A stretch of 8,025 nt of DNA, from contig CAYQTL010000121.1 in assembly GCA_964420405.1 (NCBI GenBank), positions 1 to 8,025 of the forward strand, read 5' to 3'. Source of the stretch: CAYQTL01 sp964420405. Lineage in GTDB: Bacteria > Acidobacteriota > Thermoanaerobaculia > Thermoanaerobaculales > Sulfomarinibacteraceae. Of the stretch, positions 5,022-8,025 are shown one piece after another. A model generated the notes under the pieces. It did no database searches, was not told the DNA's origin, and worked only from the letters and a program-made list of their open reading frames with translations. Positions within the stretch are counted from its first letter, which is position 1, and every line of letters begins with the position of its first letter. The position numbers and the translations under genes are program-made.

Positions 5022-5111
5022 ATGCGACAGCTGGCGACGGCGCGCCGACCTTCCCGCGGGGAGGTCGTTTTCGTGCCGGTCCAGACGGAGGAGCGCCATG
5101 GGAGCAGCTGA
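5022..5111 (+). CDS. Possible leader peptide of the pyr operon
   Basis: The ATG at 5022 lies 7 bp after the TGCTACCAT element, the same arrangement as kdsA. It opens a 29-residue-or-less frame (28 codons plus stop) that runs through the terminator-like hairpin (codons 9-16) and ends with a TGA at 5109-5111, just inside pyrR in another frame. It begins MRQLATARRPS and contains VVFVPVQTEER; I recognise no family. A ribosome on this frame would prevent the hairpin from forming and would deliver ribosomes to the pyrR start, so a regulatory role like that of E. coli pyrL is conceivable. It may equally be chance in GC-rich DNA. Confidence 0.3.
   Translation: MRQLATARRPSRGEVVFVPVQTEERHGSS
5046..5071 (+). 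terminator. Intrinsic-terminator-like attenuator in the pyrR leader
   Basis: The arms CGACCTTCCC and GGGGAGGTCG pair almost perfectly (5046-5067); the single T/G mismatch becomes a U-G pair in RNA. A TTTT run (5068-5071) follows directly. It lies 27 bp before the pyrR ATG, inside the leader, so it fits an attenuator. GCCGACC (5044-5050), which includes the left arm, is also fully complementary to GGTCGGC at 4996-5002, which could act as an antiterminator in transcripts entering from queF. Confidence 0.6.
5076..5091 (+). promoter_or_regulatory. Possible PyrR-binding RNA loop overlapping the pyrR ribosome binding site
   Basis: GGTCCAGACGGAGG (5078-5091) resembles the PyrR-binding consensus (ARUCCNGNGAGGYU) with an extra base or two. 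It can fold as CC, a GG bulge, UCC, loop AGAC, GGA, GG. The 3' side is also the Shine-Dalgarno GGAGG of pyrR (5087-5091, six bases before the ATG). Binding of PyrR here would block translation, as proposed in mycobacteria. The match is imperfect. Confidence 0.35.
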
Positions 5112-5661
5112 CGGCGGCCTGGTGGAGATCCTCGACGCGGCGGGGATGGAGCGGACCGTCACCCGCATGGCCGCCGAGATCCTCGAGCGGGACGGCGGCG
5201 ACATCGTCCTGATCGGCATCCACACCCGCGGGGTGCCGCTGGCCGACCGGCTCGCGCGGTCGCTGGCGGTGTCGACGGGAGCCGAGATCCCGGTCGGCCG
5301 GCTCGACATCACCCTGTACCGGGACGACGTCGGGCCCTGGCGGCCGGCGCACCGCCAGCCGGTGCTCAAGGAGACGGTGCTGCCGGCCACCATCGAGGAC
5401 AAGGTGCTGTACCTGGTCGACGACGTGCTGTACACCGGCCGGACGGTCCGGGCGGCGTTGGACACCCTGGTCGACTACGGCCGACCGCGGGCGGTGCGGC
5501 TGGCGGTGCTGGTCGACCGCGGCCACCGCGAGCTGCCCATCGCCGCCGACGTGGTCGGGCGGGTGCTCCAGACGTCGCGGTCGGAGGACGTCCGGGTCCG
5601 GCTCGCGGAGGTCGACGGCGCGGACGGCGTCTGGATCGGAAAGGAGTCCGCCCGTGGTTGA
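5098..5661 (+). CDS. pyrR: Bifunctional pyr operon regulator / uracil phosphoribosyltransferase
   Basis: PyrR binds pyr mRNA in response to UMP/UTP and represses pyrimidine synthesis genes; many members also convert uracil and PRPP to UMP. The product is 187 residues, the usual size. It is a type I phosphoribosyltransferase fold with the PRPP-binding loop VLYLVDDVLYTGRT (103-116), preceded by IGIHTRGVPLADRL (39-52) and followed by VDRGHRELPI (139-148), all typical of PyrR. LDITLYRDD (69-77) is also a family segment. The ATG at 5098 has GGAGG six bases upstream. The gene heads pyrR-pyrB-pyrC, and the attenuator-like hairpin and candidate binding loop just before it suggest it controls its own operon. 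Its stop overlaps the pyrB start by 8 bp. Confidence 0.96.
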   Translation: MGAADGGLVEILDAAGMERTVTRMAAEILERDGGDIVLIGIHTRGVPLADRLARSLAVSTGAEIPVGRLDITLYRDDVGPWRPAHRQPVLKETVLPATIEDKVLYLVDDVLYTGRTVRAALDTLVDYGRPRAVRLAVLVDRGHRELPIAADVVGRVLQTSRSEDVRVRLAEVDGADGVWIGKESARG

Positions 5662-6610
5662 GAAGGCGCAGCGTCTCGCCGGCAAGGACCTGGTCGGGAT
5701 CGCCAACCTGACGGCGGGCGAGATCGAGCTGATCCTCGACACCGCCGAGGAGCTCCTCGAGATCGCACGACGTCCCATCAAGAAGGTCCCGGCCCTGCGC
5801 GGCAACACCGTCGTCAACCTGTTCATGGAGCCGTCGACACGGACGCGGTTCTCCTTCGAGGTGGCCGAGAAGCGGCTGTCGGCCGACACCCTCAACTTCT
5901 CCGCGTCGACCTCGTCGGTGACCAAGGGCGAGACCCTGTTCGACACCGCCCGCAACCTGATGGCCATGTCGCCGGACTTCATCGTCATCCGGCATCCCAA
6001 CACGGGCGCGCCGCACCGCCTCGCCGAGGTGGTGCCGGCGTCGATCGTCAACGCCGGTGACGGGATCAACGAGCACCCGACCCAGGCGCTGCTCGACGCG
6101 TTCACGATGCGCCAGCGGTTCGAGCGCCTCGACGGGCTCAAGGTGGTGATCGCCGGCGACATCCGCCACTCCCGGGTGGCCCGGTCGAACGCCTTCCTGC
6201 TGCGCAAGATGGGCGCGGAGGTGCGGTTCGTCGCGCCGGCCTCGCTGCTGCCGGTCGGGGTGGAGGAGCTCGGCGTGCAGAGCTTCGTGCGACTCGAGCC
6301 GGCGCTGGAGGGCGCGGACGTCGTCATGATGCTGCGCATCCAGCTCGAGCGGCAGAAGCGGATCAACTTCCCGTCGCTGCGCGAGTACTTCGACTTCTTC
6401 GCGCTGACGCCGGAGCGCCTCGAGCTGGCCGCGCCGCACGCGATCATCATGCACCCCGGTCCCATGAACCGCGGGGTGGAGATCGACTCGCGCGTGGCGG
6501 ACGGCGAACGGTCCGTGATCCTGGACCAGGTCACCAACGGGGTCGCGATCCGGATGGCGATCCTCTACCTGCTCGCTGGAGGGCGTGGTGAGCCGACTTC
6601 TCATTCGTAA
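5654..6610 (+). CDS. pyrB: Aspartate carbamoyltransferase catalytic subunit
   Basis: This enzyme makes N-carbamoyl-aspartate from carbamoyl phosphate and aspartate, the committed step of pyrimidine synthesis. The product is 318 residues, a normal catalytic-chain length. The carbamoyl phosphate site FMEPSTRTRFSFE spans 57-69. SSVTKGETL contains the Lys (91) that reaches in from the neighbouring subunit. IRHP (112-115) and GDGINEHPTQALLDAF (136-150) follow. The aspartate domain has GDIRHSRVARS (168-178), MLRIQLERQ (226-234) and HPGPMNRGVEI (267-277). All the main catalytic positions appear intact. The GTG start at 5654 has AAGGAG seven bases upstream and overlaps the pyrR stop. No regulatory chain gene pyrI is present. 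Its 3' end overlaps pyrC, and such ATCases often form a complex with dihydroorotase, which matters because that partner looks altered here. Confidence 0.97.
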   Translation: MVEKAQRLAGKDLVGIANLTAGEIELILDTAEELLEIARRPIKKVPALRGNTVVNLFMEPSTRTRFSFEVAEKRLSADTLNFSASTSSVTKGETLFDTARNLMAMSPDFIVIRHPNTGAPHRLAEVVPASIVNAGDGINEHPTQALLDAFTMRQRFERLDGLKVVIAGDIRHSRVARSNAFLLRKMGAEVRFVAPASLLPVGVEELGVQSFVRLEPALEGADVVMMLRIQLERQKRINFPSLREYFDFFALTPERLELAAPHAIIMHPGPMNRGVEIDSRVADGERSVILDQVTNGVAIRMAILYLLAGGRGEPTSHS

Positions 6611-7898
6611 CGGGCGCGTCGTCGACCCGACGCAGGGCCTCGACGACGGGATGGACGTCCTGCTCGAGGACGGCGTGGTGGCGTCGCTCGCCGAGCGGCT
6701 CGATCCCCCCGACGGGACGCCGGTGCTGGACGCCGCGGGGCTCGTGGTGGCGCCCGGCTTCATCGACCTGCACGCCCACCTGTGCGAGCCCGGCGCCGAG
6801 CACAAGGAGACCATCGCCACGGCATGTGCCGCGGCGGTCGCCGGCGGCTTCACCGCCCTCTGTGCGATGCCCGACACCGATCCGCCCAACGACGGGCCCT
6901 CGGTGACCCGTTTCATCCGCGAGCGCGCACATCAGGTGGGCCTGGCAAGGGTCTACCCTGTCGGCGCCGTGTCGCGGTCGCTCGCCGGGGCCGAGCTGGC
7001 CGAGGTCGGGGAGATGGTGCGCGAGGGAGCGGTGGCGGTGTCCGACGGCAACCGGCCGGTGACCAACGCACTGCTGCTGCGCCGCTGCCTGGAGTACGCC
7101 CGCAGCTTCGACGTCCCGGTGGCGGTCCACTGCGAGGATCCCGAGCTGACCAACGGCGGCGCCATGCACGAGGGCGTCGTCTCCACCCGCATCGGCCTTC
7201 CCGGCATGGCGCCGGTGGCCGAGGAGGCGGCCGTCGGCCGCAACGTGATGCTGGCCGAGCTCACCGGCGGCCGGCTGCACCTGTGTCATCTTTCCACCGA
7301 CCGCAGCTTCGACCTCGTGCGCGACGCCCGGCGCCGCGGTGCGCCGGTCACCTGCGAGATCGGCGTCGCCCACTTCACCCTCACCCACGAGGACGTGGCG
7401 GGCTCCAACTACCATCCGGACTGGAAGGTGAACCCGCCGCTACGGACCCACGCAGACGTCGAGGCGGCCCTGCAGGCGGTCTACGACGGCGCCGTCGACG
7501 CGATCGTGTCCGACCACGCGCCCCATCACCGGGACGAGAAGGACCTCGACTTCACCGACGCCCCGTTCGGCGCCGTCGGCCTCGAGACCACCGCCGCGAT
7601 CGCCCTCGACCGACTGGTGCTCGACAGGGTGATCGGGATCGGCCAGTACGTCCGGCTGCTGTCCACGGGACCTGCCGAGGCGTTCGGGCTTCCCGGCGGC
7701 AGCCTGCGGGAGGGGTCGCCGGCCGACGTGACGATCCTCGGCATGCGGTCGCGTCGCCGGGTGGAGCCCGAGAGGTTCCGGTCGAAAGCGCGGAACACCC
7801 CGTTCGCCGGTCGCGAGCTGCGCGGCGGCCCGGTGGCGACCGTGGTCGGCGGCCGCCTCGTGTGGCGCTCCGACGACGGCCCCCGCGTGGTCGGCTGA
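6588..7898 (+). CDS. pyrC: Dihydroorotase-family protein (type I) with altered active-site positions
   Basis: A dihydroorotase cyclises carbamoyl-aspartate to dihydroorotate. The 436-residue product has the full amidohydrolase layout: N-terminal beta segment, barrel from about 54 to 370, and C-terminal AGRELRGGPVATVVGGRLVW-type end. Metal-ligand histidines are present: HAH (62-64), His181 (VHCEDPEL), His234 (CHLST) and Asp309 in SDHAPH. Three usually conserved positions differ. HLREPG reads HLCEPG (Cys66 for the substrate Arg), MPNT reads MPDT (Asp96 for the substrate Asn), and SDDGRPV reads SDGNRPV, giving Gly154 where Aquifex has its metal-binding Asp153. TPHH also reads GVAH (259-262). It may be catalytically altered or a structural partner of PyrB. 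Two GTG codons stand at 6585 and 6588; I prefer 6588 because GGAGG (6578-6582) is then five bases away. It overlaps pyrB by 23 bp. Confidence 0.9.
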   Translation: MSRLLIRNGRVVDPTQGLDDGMDVLLEDGVVASLAERLDPPDGTPVLDAAGLVVAPGFIDLHAHLCEPGAEHKETIATACAAAVAGGFTALCAMPDTDPPNDGPSVTRFIRERAHQVGLARVYPVGAVSRSLAGAELAEVGEMVREGAVAVSDGNRPVTNALLLRRCLEYARSFDVPVAVHCEDPELTNGGAMHEGVVSTRIGLPGMAPVAEEAAVGRNVMLAELTGGRLHLCHLSTDRSFDLVRDARRRGAPVTCEIGVAHFTLTHEDVAGSNYHPDWKVNPPLRTHADVEAALQAVYDGAVDAIVSDHAPHHRDEKDLDFTDAPFGAVGLETTAAIALDRLVLDRVIGIGQYVRLLSTGPAEAFGLPGGSLREGSPADVTILGMRSRRRVEPERFRSKARNTPFAGRELRGGPVATVVGGRLVWRSDDGPRVVG

Positions 7899-7986
7899 GG
7901 ATTCCCGCTGACCCGACGGGTCGCTGCCCGTCCGAGATCCGTGCTCACCGCCTCCGTCGGTGCCGACGCCCCGGGGATGAGCGTCG

Positions 7987-8025
7987 CGCCACTTCCCGGG
8001 ACGCCACCTTCCGTAGCGCCACCTT
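7987..8025 (+). repeat. 15-bp direct repeats at the right edge, cut by the window
   Basis: CGCCACTTCC (7987), CGCCACCTTCC (8002) and CGCCACCTT (8017) recur at exactly 15-bp spacing, about 90 bp after the pyrC stop. The array runs off the window, so its length is unknown. A frame from GTG at 7941 is open to the end across it, but 85 bases without a recognisable product do not support a gene call. Confidence 0.5.

Noticed and set aside
5008..6916. Long minus-strand open frames opposite pyrR and pyrB
   Set aside because: They are antisense shadows of clearly identified genes with low-complexity translations and no recognisable family.
7910..7922. GACCC-GAC-GGGTC hairpin as terminator of the pyr operon
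   Set aside because: Only a 5-bp stem with no U-tract; too weak to call.
7941..8025. Start of a new gene with GTG at 7941
   Set aside because: Only 28 codons are visible, across a 15-bp repeat, with no ribosome binding site of note and no family similarity.

Overview
This is a GC-rich (about 70% by eye), gene-dense chromosomal window. It suggests a Gram-negative bacterium: two genes of Kdo synthesis (kdsA, kdsD) imply lipopolysaccharide, and starts mix ATG and GTG behind purine-rich ribosome binding sites. The intergenic spaces carry hexamer arrays (CCGATC)n and 9-bp CGCAGAGAN arrays. In my experience this style is common in environmental Acidobacteriota-like genomes, so that is my tentative placement; it is an impression, not a demonstrated assignment. 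Nothing here looks like a phage, plasmid or transposon.

Layout. (1) 2-3421, plus strand: the 3' part of pyrG (CTP synthase), a 262-bp spacer full of repeats and hairpins, then kdsA and kdsD overlapping by 4 bp. CTP is the co-substrate for activating Kdo, so pyrG beside kds genes makes sense. The expected next gene, kdsC, is absent; a short single-domain asparaginase-like gene (3435-3944) follows instead. (2) 3945-4156: a convergent intergenic region with a composite element, in which inverted (CCGATC)-type arrays flank a 9-bp tandem repeat, followed by a strong GC hairpin. (3) 4157-4501, minus strand: a 114-aa protein that looks like the first membrane helix of a potassium channel joined directly to the C-terminal RCK_C domain. 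(4) 4563-4970, plus strand, divergent: queF, for queuosine biosynthesis. (5) 4986-7898, plus strand: a pyrimidine operon pyrR-pyrB-pyrC. Its genes overlap, and a leader contains a promoter, a short leader ORF, an intrinsic-terminator-like hairpin and a possible PyrR-binding loop. (6) 7899-8025: a short tail with 15-bp direct repeats running off the edge.

How it fits together. PyrR would sense UMP/UTP and control pyrB and pyrC, whose products make dihydroorotate on the way to UMP. CTP synthase converts the resulting UTP to CTP, which feeds Kdo activation. The most notable anomaly is in PyrC: three positions normally conserved in type I dihydroorotases (substrate Arg, substrate Asn, and the second Asp of the SDDG/TDDG metal motif) read Cys, Asp and Gly. 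The protein may therefore be catalytically altered or a structural partner of aspartate transcarbamoylase. Other points of interest are the truncated channel/RCK_C protein, the one-domain asparaginase, a promoter motif shared by kdsA and the pyr leader, and the repeat arrays that can form G-quadruplexes.
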